Shown here: in pieces, positions 9,717 through 18,660 of the stretch
Layout: the number at the start of each line of letters is the position of its first letter
How positions within the stretch are numbered: the stretch's first letter is position 1
Notes under the pieces: model-generated
Seen by the model: the letters and a program-made list of their open reading frames with translations, nothing else
Told to the model about the DNA's origin: nothing
Database searches by the model: none
Made by a program: the position numbers and the translations under genes
Source: Marinobacter denitrificans
GTDB taxonomy: Bacteria; Pseudomonadota; Gammaproteobacteria; Pseudomonadales; Oleiphilaceae
NCBI RefSeq assembly: GCF_008795955.1
Contig: NZ_VMHN01000006.1
Span: forward strand, 62,001-126,000
DNA: 64,000 nucleotides
Reading direction: 5' to 3'

Positions 9717-12455
9717 ATGACACAACAACAGACTCCACCCGTGGTTCTTGTCGACGGTTCGTCGTACCTTTTCCGCGCCTATCACGCCCTGCCCCCCCTG
9801 ATGACCAGCAAAGGACACCCAACGGGCGCCATCAAGGGCGTTATCAGCATGATCCGGAAGCTTGAACAGGACTTTCCCGGCTCGAAAATGGTGGTGGTGT
9901 TCGACGCCAAGGGCAAGACCTTCCGCAATGACCTGTACGAGGACTACAAGGCGACCCGGCCACCAATGCCTGACGACCTGGCCGTACAGATCCAGCCGAT
10001 CCATGACATGGTTCGCGCCATGGGATTGCCACTGCTGATTGTCAGCGGGGTGGAAGCCGACGACGTTATCGGCACCCTGGCAGACGAGGCCACCAGCAAA
10101 GGCATTGATGTGGTGGTATCCACCGGCGACAAGGACATGGCACAACTGGTGAGCGACCACGTTACCCTGATCAATACCATGACAGACACGCGCATGGACC
10201 GCGACGGTGTGGTGGAGAAATTCGGCATTGCACCGGAACAGATTGTGGATTACCTGGCGCTAGTGGGGGACAAGGTAGACAACATCCCCGGGGTAAACAA
10301 ATGCGGCCCGAAAACCGCCGTTAAATGGCTACAGACCTGGAATAACCTGGACGACATTATCGAGCACGCCGATGAAGTGAAGGGCAAGATAGGGGAGTAT
10401 CTCCGGGATGCCAAAGAGACCCTGCCGCTTAGCCGCGAACTGGCCACCATCAAAACCGATGTTGACCTGGAGTTCGGACTGGAAGACCTCGAGCTTAGAA
10501 ATCAGGACGACGCCGCGCTGCTTGAACTGTTCCGGGAGTACGAGCTGCGCTCCTGGATTGCGGAGCTCGAGGCCAGCGAAAGCAGTGGCGCTGCCAATCA
10601 GGAAGCGGGCAATACCGCCAGCGACACACAGCCCGCCCCGAAAACAACCCGCTACTCCGTGGTCACCGACCAGGCCGAGCTGGACGCGTGGATTGAGCGA
10701 CTCCGCAAGGCCCCCTTGTTTGCCTTCGACACTGAAACCACCAGCCTGCGCTACATGGATGCGGAAGTCGTTGGCGTCTCCTTTGCTATCGAAGCTGGCG
10801 AAGCCGCCTATGTTCCTTTCGGCCACGACTATATGGGTGCGCCGGAACAACTGGAACGGGAGAGCGTACTGGGGCAGTTGAAACCACTGCTGCAGGACCC
10901 GAAAAGAGCCAAACTCGGCCAGAATCTCAAGTACGACAAGAACGTACTGGCCAACCATGGCATCAGCCTCGAAGGCATTGCCGAAGACACCATGCTGGAG
11001 TCCTACGTGCTCAATTCAGTGGGTTCACGTCACGACATGGATTCGCTGGCCATGCAGTACCTGGGGGAGAAGACCATCACCTTCGAATCCATCGCCGGCA
11101 AAGGTGCCAAACAGCTGACCTTCAACCAGATTGACCTGGAACAGGCCGGCCCTTACGCCGCCGAAGATGCAGACATCACGCTGCGCCTGCACCAGGTGCT
11201 GCGCCCGCAACTGGAGAAAACCGGCCGCCTTAGAGAGGTGTATGAAAACATCGACCTGCCACTGGTACCGGTGCTCTCCAGAATGGAGCAAAGGGGCGCC
11301 ATGATCAGCGCCAGCACTCTGCGCAAACACAGCCAGGAACTGGCGGAGCGGATGGCAGAGCTTGAGAAGGAGGCCCACGAAGAAGCCGGTGAAGCCTTCA
11401 ACCTGGGCTCCCCCAAACAACTACAAGCCATCTTCTACGAGAAGATGGGGCTGCCCGTGGTCAAGAAAACCCCGAAAGGCGCCCCCTCCACGGCCGAACC
11501 GGTACTTCAGGAACTGGCTCATGAACACGCCCTGCCCCGGCTGATCCTGGAGCACCGCAGCCTGAGCAAGCTCAAGTCCACCTACACCGACACCCTGCCG
11601 GAGCTGATCCATCACCGCACCGGCCGGATTCACACCTCCTACCATCAGGCGGTGACGGCCACCGGCCGGCTGTCATCGTCGGAGCCCAATTTGCAGAACA
11701 TCCCCATCCGCAGCGAACAGGGGCGCCGTATCCGCCAGGCATTCGTGGCGCCGGTGGGCTATAAACTGGTGGCGGCGGACTACTCCCAGATTGAACTGCG
11801 GATCATGGCTCATCTGTCTGGCGACAAGGGCCTGCTGACTGCTTTCGAGAAGGGCGAGGACATCCACCGGGCAACGGCGGCGGAAGTGTTTGGTGTCGCC
11901 GTAGAGGAGGTTTCCGCTGATCAGCGCCGCAGCGCCAAAGCCATCAACTTCGGACTTATCTACGGCATGTCGGCCTTTGGCCTCGCCCGTCAGCTGGATG
12001 TAGGCCGCACCCAGGCCCAGGAATACATCGACCGTTATTTCGAGCGTTATCCCGGGGTTCTGCGGTATATGGACAACATCCGCAAGCAGGCACACGAGGA
12101 TGGGTATGTTGAAACCCTGTTCGGCCGCCGCCTTTACCTGCCGGAGATCAATGCCCGCAACAAGCAGATGCAACAGGCCGCAGAGCGCACCGCCATCAAC
12201 GCGCCCATGCAGGGTACCGCAGCCGATATTATCAAGCGGGCAATGGTCAGCGTGGAAGACTGGCTGCTGGACAATCATGGGGATGATGCCCGGATGATCC
12301 TGCAGGTGCACGACGAACTGATCCTTGAAGTGCGAGAGGCGGCCGTAGACAAAATTCGCGAAGGCCTGGAGCAGCGCATGTCAGCCGCAGCGACTCTGGA
12401 CGTTCCGCTGTTGGTGGAAGCCGGGGTCGGCAACAATTGGGACGAGGCACACTAG
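9717..12455 (+). CDS. polA: DNA polymerase I
   Basis: A 912-residue repair and Okazaki-fragment polymerase with all three domains. The 5' nuclease domain runs from about 1 to 290 (VLVDGSSYLFRAYHALP, VVVFDAKGKTFR). The 3'-5' exonuclease domain keeps its acidic residues (FAFDTETTSLRYMDAEVVG), so proofreading looks active. The polymerase domain follows, with motif A VAADYSQIELR, motif B RRSAKAINFGLIYGMS and motif C LQVHDELILEV. The start is taken at 9717 (MTQQQTPPVVLVDGSS); the upstream in-frame ATG at 9669 adds residues unlike the family. Confidence 0.97.
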   Translation: MTQQQTPPVVLVDGSSYLFRAYHALPPLMTSKGHPTGAIKGVISMIRKLEQDFPGSKMVVVFDAKGKTFRNDLYEDYKATRPPMPDDLAVQIQPIHDMVRAMGLPLLIVSGVEADDVIGTLADEATSKGIDVVVSTGDKDMAQLVSDHVTLINTMTDTRMDRDGVVEKFGIAPEQIVDYLALVGDKVDNIPGVNKCGPKTAVKWLQTWNNLDDIIEHADEVKGKIGEYLRDAKETLPLSRELATIKTDVDLEFGLEDLELRNQDDAALLELFREYELRSWIAELEASESSGAANQEAGNTASDTQPAPKTTRYSVVTDQAELDAWIERLRKAPLFAFDTETTSLRYMDAEVVGVSFAIEAGEAAYVPFGHDYMGAPEQLERESVLGQLKPLLQDPKRAKLGQNLKYDKNVLANHGISLEGIAEDTMLESYVLNSVGSRHDMDSLAMQYLGEKTITFESIAGKGAKQLTFNQIDLEQAGPYAAEDADITLRLHQVLRPQLEKTGRLREVYENIDLPLVPVLSRMEQRGAMISASTLRKHSQELAERMAELEKEAHEEAGEAFNLGSPKQLQAIFYEKMGLPVVKKTPKGAPSTAEPVLQELAHEHALPRLILEHRSLSKLKSTYTDTLPELIHHRTGRIHTSYHQAVTATGRLSSSEPNLQNIPIRSEQGRRIRQAFVAPVGYKLVAADYSQIELRIMAHLSGDKGLLTAFEKGEDIHRATAAEVFGVAVEEVSADQRRSAKAINFGLIYGMSAFGLARQLDVGRTQAQEYIDRYFERYPGVLRYMDNIRKQAHEDGYVETLFGRRLYLPEINARNKQMQQAAERTAINAPMQGTAADIIKRAMVSVEDWLLDNHGDDARMILQVHDELILEVREAAVDKIREGLEQRMSAAATLDVPLLVEAGVGNNWDEAH

Positions 12456-12587
12456 TCCACCCTGCCGCGCTCCGCTTTGGGGCGCAGCCTTACAAAAACG
12501 CCCTGTTTGCGACCATTGGTTGCAGGCCGAACCGCATAGCCACGCCTTTCACAAGACGGCACGAAATTCGCTTGGTAACAGAGTGTC

Positions 12588-12613
12588 GGCTCCTGCCTGA
12601 GCGGGCAGGAGCC
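12588..12613. other. stem-loop between polA and the next gene
   Basis: A perfect 10-bp stem (GGCTCCTGCC / GGCAGGAGCC) with a 6-base loop, located 133 bases after polA and 33 bases before the next start codon. There is no T-run. It may be a transcript 3' end for polA or a 5'-leader structure of the small gene downstream. Confidence 0.45.
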
Positions 12614-12646
12614 AGGTTGTGACACATCTTTCCCGAGGCCGTTACC

Positions 12647-12994
12647 ATGACATCTCTGGCATCTCAAAGAAGCTGGCTATTGAACCCCGGCCTGCTGAAA
12701 CTGGTCCACCAGTGCCGACGTCTGATTCACACCGAATTCGGAGTCAAACTGCATCTCACGGAAGAGCACCTGGAACAGCAACTGGCAGACTACGCCCGCA
12801 AAACGCGCTCCAGCCAACTCTCCCGCACATGGGCAACATTGACCGAGCAGGTGCCTCACCTCAGAATGGCAGAGCCTGAAGAACACGATGAGGAGGCTGA
12901 CGAGCGAAGCTATCGTGGACAGTCCATCGCGGCGGAAGAAACGCCCCGGCCACAGCGATCCAAGCGAATCTATCGTGGCCAGGTGGTCGGCTGA
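12647..12994 (+). CDS. small hypothetical protein with two YRGQ motifs
   Basis: A 115-residue protein that I do not recognise. Residues 1 to about 75 look helical (LLKLVHQCRRLIHTEFGVKL, HLTEEHLEQQLADYARKT). The C-terminal part is acidic (EPEEHDEEADE) and carries two copies of a short motif, ERSYRGQSI and KRIYRGQVV, 30-35 residues apart, resembling the YRG core of DUF4278. No signal peptide or membrane segment is apparent. Codon use is like the neighbours. It lies downstream of polA and converges on fadL; its stop codon sits within a stem-loop. Confidence 0.65.
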   Translation: MTSLASQRSWLLNPGLLKLVHQCRRLIHTEFGVKLHLTEEHLEQQLADYARKTRSSQLSRTWATLTEQVPHLRMAEPEEHDEEADERSYRGQSIAAEETPRPQRSKRIYRGQVVG

Positions 12995-13013
12995 CCGGTA
13001 ACGCCGGTCAGCC
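12989..13013. terminator. stem-loop overlapping a stop codon, between convergent genes
   Basis: A perfect 10-bp stem (GGCTGACCGG / CCGGTCAGCC) with a 5-base loop contains the TGA stop of the upstream small gene and ends 15 bases from the stop of fadL on the other strand. No T-run on either side; a two-way 3'-end structure is likely. Confidence 0.5.
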
Positions 13014-13027
13014 CTGGAGAGGGAGTA

Positions 13028-14431
13028 TCAGAACGATTTGCTGACCTGGACACCGGCGCTCCAGGCGTCGAGTTCGTAGGTGCCCTGATAACGCGCCGCA
13101 CCCGGCATCGGCTCATCGTTGACGTCATAGTTCTGTTCATCGACGTCCTGATCATCAAACAGCAACACGCCAGCCGCCACGTCAACAGTCCAGCCGGAAC
13201 TGGCGTCTGCATACTGCGCACCGAGGGTCAGCCAGTCACGGTCGCCTGACGGAATTCGCGCAGTTCGGAAATCGTCGTTCACCGGCGACTCGTCCCAGGC
13301 GTAGCCCGCCTTGAAGGCCCATTCTGGCGTGGCTTGCCAGATAGCACCGATATTGGCTTGCCAGGTATCTTTCCAGTTCTCAGACACGTGAGCAATCAGG
13401 CGCTCATCGCCCAGCCCCGGCCCTGCCTGGGAAGAAACCGCACCGTTATCTTCACGGCTGACGATATCCAGAGCCTCAAAGCGGCTCCACTTCGCCCAGG
13501 TCGCCCCTGCCAGGAGCGTTACCGTATCGGTTATCCGGTGACGAGCCCCAAAGGTGATACTTTCCGGAATTTCCAGGGGAACTGTCGCCTTTTCGGTGAC
13601 CGTGGACTGTTCGAAAGTGATGCCGCCCGGGCCGAGACCGCCCTGGGGGTAATTGCGGATTTCCGCCTCGCCATCAAGCTCCAGCTCGGCTCCGGTCTGA
13701 GCAGAGATGCCAAACTGCGTTCGCTCGGAAACCTCCCACAGCATCCCGAAGGCAAAGGTGAGTGCAACATCGTCCCCGTCAACATCCGCGTATCCGTCAT
13801 CCAGGGTTCCCGGGGGCAGACCAAAGCGAGCTTCGGTGCCACTGTAATCCTGAAACTTGGTAAGTTTGCCCTCGGCATAAATAACGTTGACACCCGCCCC
13901 TATGGACAACCCATTGCCATCATTGACGGCGATGGACGGGCTGAATGCGATGGCGGTCAGTTCGGTCTCGTCAGCGAAAAAGCGGCCCTTGAAATCATTC
14001 TCATAGTCACCTGCCAGGCCATAGGGCGCGTGTAGCCCAAAGCCCACATCGAGCCAGTCGTTCACTTCATGGGTCATATACAGATTCGGGAGCGCTGCCA
14101 TGTCGGCGATATCACCGCCATTACCACCGCTAACAGGACGACCGTCGTCACGCACAGCCTGGCCAGTGCCTTCTTTGAGTTCCGCATCGATATCAAGCGC
14201 TGCGACACCAAACGAAAGGTTGGTGCCAGACAGCTGGCTCATACCGGCCGGGTTGAAGAAGACTGTCGTGGCGTTCTCAGGGTTCGCTGCCGTCCCGGCA
14301 TTCGCAACCCCCATGGCGCTGGCGCTTTGTTCATTCAGCGAAAAGCCGCCCGCCATGACGCTCGCCGGTGCAGCAGCGGCGAGGGCGGCAAAACGGATAG
14401 CAGAGTAAAGGTTGGATTTTTTGTTACGCAT
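13028..14431 (-). CDS. fadL: FadL-family outer-membrane long-chain fatty-acid transporter
   Basis: A 467-residue outer-membrane beta-barrel for uptake of long-chain fatty acids or other hydrophobic compounds. The signal peptide (to about residue 26) ends in SVMAG, and the mature N-terminus GGFSLNEQSASAMGVANAG is the FadL hatch signature; NATTVFFNPAGMSQL is the conserved NPA block. The C-terminus ends WSAGVQVSKSF, a beta-barrel end with terminal Phe. The start at 14431 (MRNKKSNLYSAIRF) is chosen because it opens the signal peptide; 21 in-frame residues upstream do not fit. An inverted repeat at 14502-14518 lies in its upstream region. Confidence 0.9.
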   Translation of the reverse strand: MRNKKSNLYSAIRFAALAAAAPASVMAGGFSLNEQSASAMGVANAGTAANPENATTVFFNPAGMSQLSGTNLSFGVAALDIDAELKEGTGQAVRDDGRPVSGGNGGDIADMAALPNLYMTHEVNDWLDVGFGLHAPYGLAGDYENDFKGRFFADETELTAIAFSPSIAVNDGNGLSIGAGVNVIYAEGKLTKFQDYSGTEARFGLPPGTLDDGYADVDGDDVALTFAFGMLWEVSERTQFGISAQTGAELELDGEAEIRNYPQGGLGPGGITFEQSTVTEKATVPLEIPESITFGARHRITDTVTLLAGATWAKWSRFEALDIVSREDNGAVSSQAGPGLGDERLIAHVSENWKDTWQANIGAIWQATPEWAFKAGYAWDESPVNDDFRTARIPSGDRDWLTLGAQYADASSGWTVDVAAGVLLFDDQDVDEQNYDVNDEPMPGAARYQGTYELDAWSAGVQVSKSF

Positions 14432-14501
14432 AAGTCCTCCGGATGACGTTGCCGGGAAGTATACGCACCATGGACCAACGGTCTCAATTGCCAATCCTAA
14501 T

Positions 14502-14518
14502 GGTTAACAGGCCTAACC
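14502..14518. promoter_or_regulatory. inverted repeat upstream of fadL, possible operator
   Basis: GGTTA and TAACC are separated by 7 bases in a 17-bp interrupted palindrome, about 70-85 bases upstream of the fadL start codon and 36 bases past the pilU stop. It could be a binding site for a TetR/GntR-type fatty-acid regulator; no match to a known consensus is claimed. Confidence 0.3.
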
Positions 14519-14553
14519 GTTTAATACTAAAGTCTAATTTGGCGACATATCGG

Positions 14554-15675
14554 TCAATCGTCCTGAATCGACAGCTTGTCAACACTTGAGGCCAGCTTGT
14601 CAGCACCCTGGGAATCAGCACCCAGTTTGATCATCAGACGCAGGTCGTTGGCCGAGTCAGCGTGGGCCAGCGCGTCTTCATAGGTAATGGAACCCTCGGC
14701 ATAGAGTGTATAAAGCGCCTGATCAAACGTGCGCATGCCGGTTTCGTTCGACTTGGACATCAACTCCTTGAGCCGATGCACTTCACCTTTGCGAATCAGG
14801 TCCGCAACCAGCGGGGTGTTGATCAGCACTTCGATAACCGCTTTCCGCCCCTGTCCGTCCGGGGTGGGGATCAACTGCTGGGCCACGATGGCTTTGAGGT
14901 TCAGGGAAAGGTCCATCCAGATCTGGTTGTGCTGCTCTGGCGGGAAGAACTGGATAATCCGGTCCAGTGCCTGGTTGGCGTTGTTGGCGTGCAGGGTGGC
15001 CAGGCACAGGTGGCCGGTTTCGGCAAACTGTACCGAGTACTCCATGGTCTGACGGGTACGCACCTCACCAATGAGGATAACGTCTGGCGCCTGGCGCAAT
15101 GTGTTCTTGAGCGCCACTTCAAAGCTTTCGGTATCGATGCCCACTTCCCGCTGGGTGACGATGCAGCCCTGATGCTGGTGGACGAATTCGATGGGGTCCT
15201 CAATGGAAATGATATGACCCCGGCTGTTGCGGTTGCGGTGGCCCAGCATGGCCGCCAGTGACGTGGACTTACCGGTACCGGTGGCACCCACAAACATGAT
15301 CAGGCCACGCTTGGTCATGGCCAGTTCCTTGATCACCTCTGGCAAAGCGAGATCATCAATCTGCGGAATTTTCACCTCAATCCGCCGCAGTACCATGCCG
15401 CAGAGGTTACGCTGGAAGAAGGCGCTGACCCGGAAACGGCCAATACCGCGGGCGCTGATGGCAAAGTTACATTCGTGGCTTTCATCGAATTCGGCGCGCT
15501 GCTTGTCGTTCATCGAGCCGTACACAAACTCTCGCGTCTGCTCCGGGGTCAGCGCGTTCTTGGTGACTGGAAGCACCTTGCCGTTCACCTTCATGGAAGG
15601 CGGCACACCCGCGGTTATAAAAAGGTCAGAGCCGCCTTTCTCCACCATCAAACGGAGCAGTTTTTCGAATTCCAT
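14554..15675 (-). CDS. pilU: type IV pilus retraction ATPase, PilU type
   Basis: A 373-residue hexameric secretion-type ATPase, an accessory motor for type IV pilus retraction. It has an N-terminal domain (MEFEKLLRLMVEKGGSDLFI), Walker A GATGTGKST, an Asp box near IISIEDPIEFVHQHQGCIV, Walker B-like DVILIGEVR, and a His box near TGHLCLATLHANN. The C-terminal region after about residue 345 is longer than PilT's and Asp/Ser rich, as in PilU. The ATG at 15675 has AGGT about 8 bases upstream and is preferred over the one at 15681. It follows pilT on the same strand, separated by the 26-bp inverted repeat. Confidence 0.94.
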   Translation of the reverse strand: MEFEKLLRLMVEKGGSDLFITAGVPPSMKVNGKVLPVTKNALTPEQTREFVYGSMNDKQRAEFDESHECNFAISARGIGRFRVSAFFQRNLCGMVLRRIEVKIPQIDDLALPEVIKELAMTKRGLIMFVGATGTGKSTSLAAMLGHRNRNSRGHIISIEDPIEFVHQHQGCIVTQREVGIDTESFEVALKNTLRQAPDVILIGEVRTRQTMEYSVQFAETGHLCLATLHANNANQALDRIIQFFPPEQHNQIWMDLSLNLKAIVAQQLIPTPDGQGRKAVIEVLINTPLVADLIRKGEVHRLKELMSKSNETGMRTFDQALYTLYAEGSITYEDALAHADSANDLRLMIKLGADSQGADKLASSVDKLSIQDD

Positions 15676-15710
15676 GATCATCTACCTGTGTTTCTGGCTT
15701 TCGGTGCCCA

Positions 15711-15816
15711 GGTGTTGGGCAGGAGCTGTTCCAGGGCACGCTGTGAATACGTCCATGTACGCTCGACAAAAACATCCATGTTTTTGACGTCCCTGGAACA
15801 GCTCCTGCCCAACACC
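15711..15816. repeat. palindromic repeat element between pilU and pilT
   Basis: Two perfect 26-bp arms, 15711-15736 (starts GGTGTTGGGCAGGAG) and 15791-15816 (ends CTCCTGCCCAACACC), enclose 54 bases. The centre carries a smaller hairpin, CAAAAACAT-CC-ATGTTTTTG, and the related phrase GTCCATGTACG. The whole reads as a nested cruciform or RNA hairpin. Its form suggests a dispersed palindromic (REP/MITE-like) element; only this copy was noticed in the window. As an RNA it would lie between pilT and pilU in their shared transcript. Confidence 0.85.
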
Positions 15817-15847
15817 CCCGAACAGTGTGCCAAGCCTTCTAAGGGAT

Positions 15848-16882
15848 CTAGAAATTATCCGGCATTTTCGCCTTCATTCTCGCAGCCTCGCGAGAGATAA
15901 GGCCTTTCTTCAAAAGCTTCTCGAGACACTGGTCCAGGGTCGTCATGCCCAGGGAACCACCGGTCTGGATGGCCGAGTACATCTGCGCAATCTTGTCCTC
16001 GCGGATCAGGTTACGGATCGCCGAGGTACCAATCATGATTTCATGGGCCGCAATCCGGCCGCCGCCCATTTTTTTCATCAGGGTCTGGGAGATAACCGCC
16101 TGTAGTGACTCCGACAGCATGGAACGGACCATGGATTTTTCTTCCGCAGGGAACACGTCCACCACCCGGTCAATGGTTTTCGCCGCCGAGGTGGTGTGCA
16201 GGGTGCCGAATACCAGGTGGCCCGTTTCCGCGGCCGTGAGGGCCAGACGGATGGTCTCCAGGTCCCGCAGCTCGCCTACCAGGATGATATCCGGGTCTTC
16301 CCGCAGTGCCGAGCGCAGGGCTTCGTTAAAGCCCAGGGTGTCACGATGCACTTCCCGCTGGTTGAGCAGGCATTTTTTGGATTCGTGTACGAATTCGATG
16401 GGGTCCTCAATGGTGAGGATGTGTTCGTAACGGCTGTCGTTGATATAGTCGATCATTGCCGCCAGCGTTGTGGACTTACCGGAGCCGGTAGGGCCAGTAA
16501 CCAGCACCAGGCCGCGAGGTACCGATGCGATATCCTTGAACACCTGGCCCATGCCCAGGTCCTCCATGGTCAAAACCTTGGAGGGGATGGTCCGGAACAC
16601 GGCGCCGGCCCCCCGGTTCTGGTTGAACGCATTGACACGGAAGCGGGCAACCCCCGGAACCTCGAAAGAAAAGTCGGTTTCCAGAAACTCTTCGTAATCC
16701 TTACGCTGCTTGTCATTCATGATGTCGTAGATCAGCCCGTGGACTTCTTTATGCTCCATGGGCGGAAGATTGATACGGCGAACATCGCCATCAACACGGA
16801 TCATCGGAGGGAGGCCGGCCGAAAGGTGCAAGTCTGATGCGCCCTGTTTGGCCGAAAAGGCAAGCAGTTCAGTAATATCCAT
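15848..16882 (-). CDS. pilT: type IV pilus retraction ATPase PilT
   Basis: A 344-residue hexameric ATPase that powers pilus retraction and twitching motility, at the cytoplasmic base of the pilus. It starts MDITELLAFSAKQGASDLHL, has Walker A GPTGSGKST, the Asp box ILTIEDPIEFVHESKKCLL, Walker B DIILVGELRD, and a His box TGHLVFGTLHT. The C-terminal AIRNLIREDKIAQMYS is the conserved retraction motif. The start at 16882 is standard; an upstream in-frame ATG at 16957 adds unrelated residues. It is divergent from yggS. Confidence 0.97.
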   Translation of the reverse strand: MDITELLAFSAKQGASDLHLSAGLPPMIRVDGDVRRINLPPMEHKEVHGLIYDIMNDKQRKDYEEFLETDFSFEVPGVARFRVNAFNQNRGAGAVFRTIPSKVLTMEDLGMGQVFKDIASVPRGLVLVTGPTGSGKSTTLAAMIDYINDSRYEHILTIEDPIEFVHESKKCLLNQREVHRDTLGFNEALRSALREDPDIILVGELRDLETIRLALTAAETGHLVFGTLHTTSAAKTIDRVVDVFPAEEKSMVRSMLSESLQAVISQTLMKKMGGGRIAAHEIMIGTSAIRNLIREDKIAQMYSAIQTGGSLGMTTLDQCLEKLLKKGLISREAARMKAKMPDNF

Positions 16883-17028
16883 AGGGGTCCTCGGAAGGCG
16901 TTTTTCTTTTATCCCGGTATGCGCCGGCTTCCGGCAGCAGGCCCCGAACAGCTTCACTTGGCATTTCAGTGACCTGCGGGTAACGTGTCACTCTATCAGT
17001 GACAGACCGGAGTCGGCGGATTCGCACT

Positions 17029-17721
17029 ATGAGCAGCATAGCAGACAACATCGGGAGCGTAACCCGACGCATACAAAAAGCAACATTGAAGGCAGGCCGT
17101 AAGGCAAACTCGGTGCATCTGCTGGCTGTAAGCAAGAAAAGGCCTGCGGAAGACCTTCGTACCGCCTTCGACGCGGGCCAGCGTGCGTTTGGTGAAAGCT
17201 ATGTCCAGGAAGCACTGGACAAGATGGAAGCGCTGACCGATCTGGACACGATTGAGTGGCACTTCATCGGCCCTGTCCAGTCCAACAAGACCCGCCAGAT
17301 CGCCGAAGCCTTTGACTGGGTGCACAGTGTCGATCGCCTCAAGATTGCTCATCGGCTGAATGAGCAACGGGACACTGGCCTACCGCCGCTGAACATCTGC
17401 CTGCAGGTAAACATCAATAAAGAAGACTCCAAGTCCGGCTGCGCACTGGAAGACCTCACCGAACTGGCAGACGCCATTGAAGAGATGCCCAATCTCTCAC
17501 TCAGGGGCCTGATGGCGATTCCGGATCCGGACCAGCCAGAGGCGGAATTGCGATCAAGCTTTCGCAAACTGGCCAATGCCCTGAAGAAACTCCGGCAGGA
17601 AGCACCGGCCTCAGGTCCCCTGGACACTCTGTCCATGGGCATGTCCGACGACCTGGAAATGGCCATAGAGGAGGGCTCTACCTGGGTCAGGGTTGGGACT
17701 GCCCTGTTCGGCCCCAGGTAA
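17029..17721 (+). CDS. yggS: pyridoxal-phosphate homeostasis protein YggS
   Basis: A 230-residue single-domain TIM-barrel PLP-binding protein that controls intracellular PLP and amino-acid balance. The Lys-bearing motif LLAVSKKRP is at about residues 32-40, followed by FGESYVQEALDKM, WHFIGPVQSNKTR and the C-terminal LSMGMSDDLEMAIEEGSTWVR. The start at 17029 (MSSIADNIGSV) is family-like; an in-frame ATG at 16999 adds 10 residues. First gene of yggS-proC-yggT. Confidence 0.96.
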   Translation: MSSIADNIGSVTRRIQKATLKAGRKANSVHLLAVSKKRPAEDLRTAFDAGQRAFGESYVQEALDKMEALTDLDTIEWHFIGPVQSNKTRQIAEAFDWVHSVDRLKIAHRLNEQRDTGLPPLNICLQVNINKEDSKSGCALEDLTELADAIEEMPNLSLRGLMAIPDPDQPEAELRSSFRKLANALKKLRQEAPASGPLDTLSMGMSDDLEMAIEEGSTWVRVGTALFGPR

Positions 17722-17803
17722 GCGGAGGCTGACCGGCCCAGTTCCTGTTATCATCACCAGCAGATCGACAATTGACCCTACGGATCCAAATGCGGAGTGA
17801 ACC

Positions 17804-18637
17804 TTGAGCACATCACCAACGATTTCCTTTATCGGCGCAGGCAACATGGCCCGCGCCATTATCGGTGGCATGCTGGACAGCGGCTTCAAGGCCGCCAACA
17901 TCTGGGTAAGCGCCCCCGATGACAACCACCTTCAGTCTATCCGCAAGCAATTTGGCGTCAGCGTTACCACCGACAACCGCTACTGCGCCCAGCAGGCGGA
18001 TATGGTGGTTCTGGCCGTCAAGCCACAGGTAATGGCGGATGTTTGCTCGGATATCGCACCAGTGGTGCAGAATACCCGCCCGCTGATGGTGTCCATCGCT
18101 GCAGGGCTTGAAGCATCCACTCTGGACGAATGGCTGGGTGGCGGCCTTCCGCTGGTGCGGGTGATGCCCAACACACCCTCGCTGGTGGGCAAGGGCGCGG
18201 CGGGTCTCTATGCCAACGCCGAGGTTAAAGACAAACAGAAAGCCATGGTGGAGTCGGTCTTCAACAGCATAGGGTCCGCCATGTGGGTGGAGGATGAATC
18301 CCTCCTGCATGCGGTCACAGCCCTGTCCGGCAGCGGCCCTGCGTACTTCTTCCTGATGCTGGAAGCCCTCGAGGAAGCGGCGAGTGAGGCGGGCATAGCC
18401 AGCGAAACCGCCCGTGCCCTGGCCATCCAAACTATGGCGGGAGCCGCCGAAATGGCCGGCCGCAGTGAGCATGATCCGGGCCAGCTCAAGCGCAATGTCA
18501 TGTCTCCCGGCGGAACCACAGAACAGGCCATCCGCACCTTTGAAGAGGGCGGCCTCAGGGACCTGGTAAAAAAAGCCTATTCCGCAGCCTACAAGCGCTC
18601 CGGGGAAATGGCTAAAGAACTTGGCAAAAAACAGTAA
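17804..18637 (+). CDS. proC: pyrroline-5-carboxylate reductase
   Basis: Last step of proline synthesis, reducing pyrroline-5-carboxylate with NAD(P)H. It has 277 residues. The N-terminal Rossmann motif FIGAGNMARAIIGGM and the C-terminal signature PGGTTEQAIRTFEEGGLR are intact, as is MPNTPSLVGKGAAG. Translation appears to begin at TTG (17804). It is second in the yggS-proC-yggT cluster, 82 bases after yggS and 23 before yggT. Confidence 0.96.
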   Translation: MSTSPTISFIGAGNMARAIIGGMLDSGFKAANIWVSAPDDNHLQSIRKQFGVSVTTDNRYCAQQADMVVLAVKPQVMADVCSDIAPVVQNTRPLMVSIAAGLEASTLDEWLGGGLPLVRVMPNTPSLVGKGAAGLYANAEVKDKQKAMVESVFNSIGSAMWVEDESLLHAVTALSGSGPAYFFLMLEALEEAASEAGIASETARALAIQTMAGAAEMAGRSEHDPGQLKRNVMSPGGTTEQAIRTFEEGGLRDLVKKAYSAAYKRSGEMAKELGKKQ

Positions 18638-18660
18638 CCGATAACGGGAGACACGGCTTC

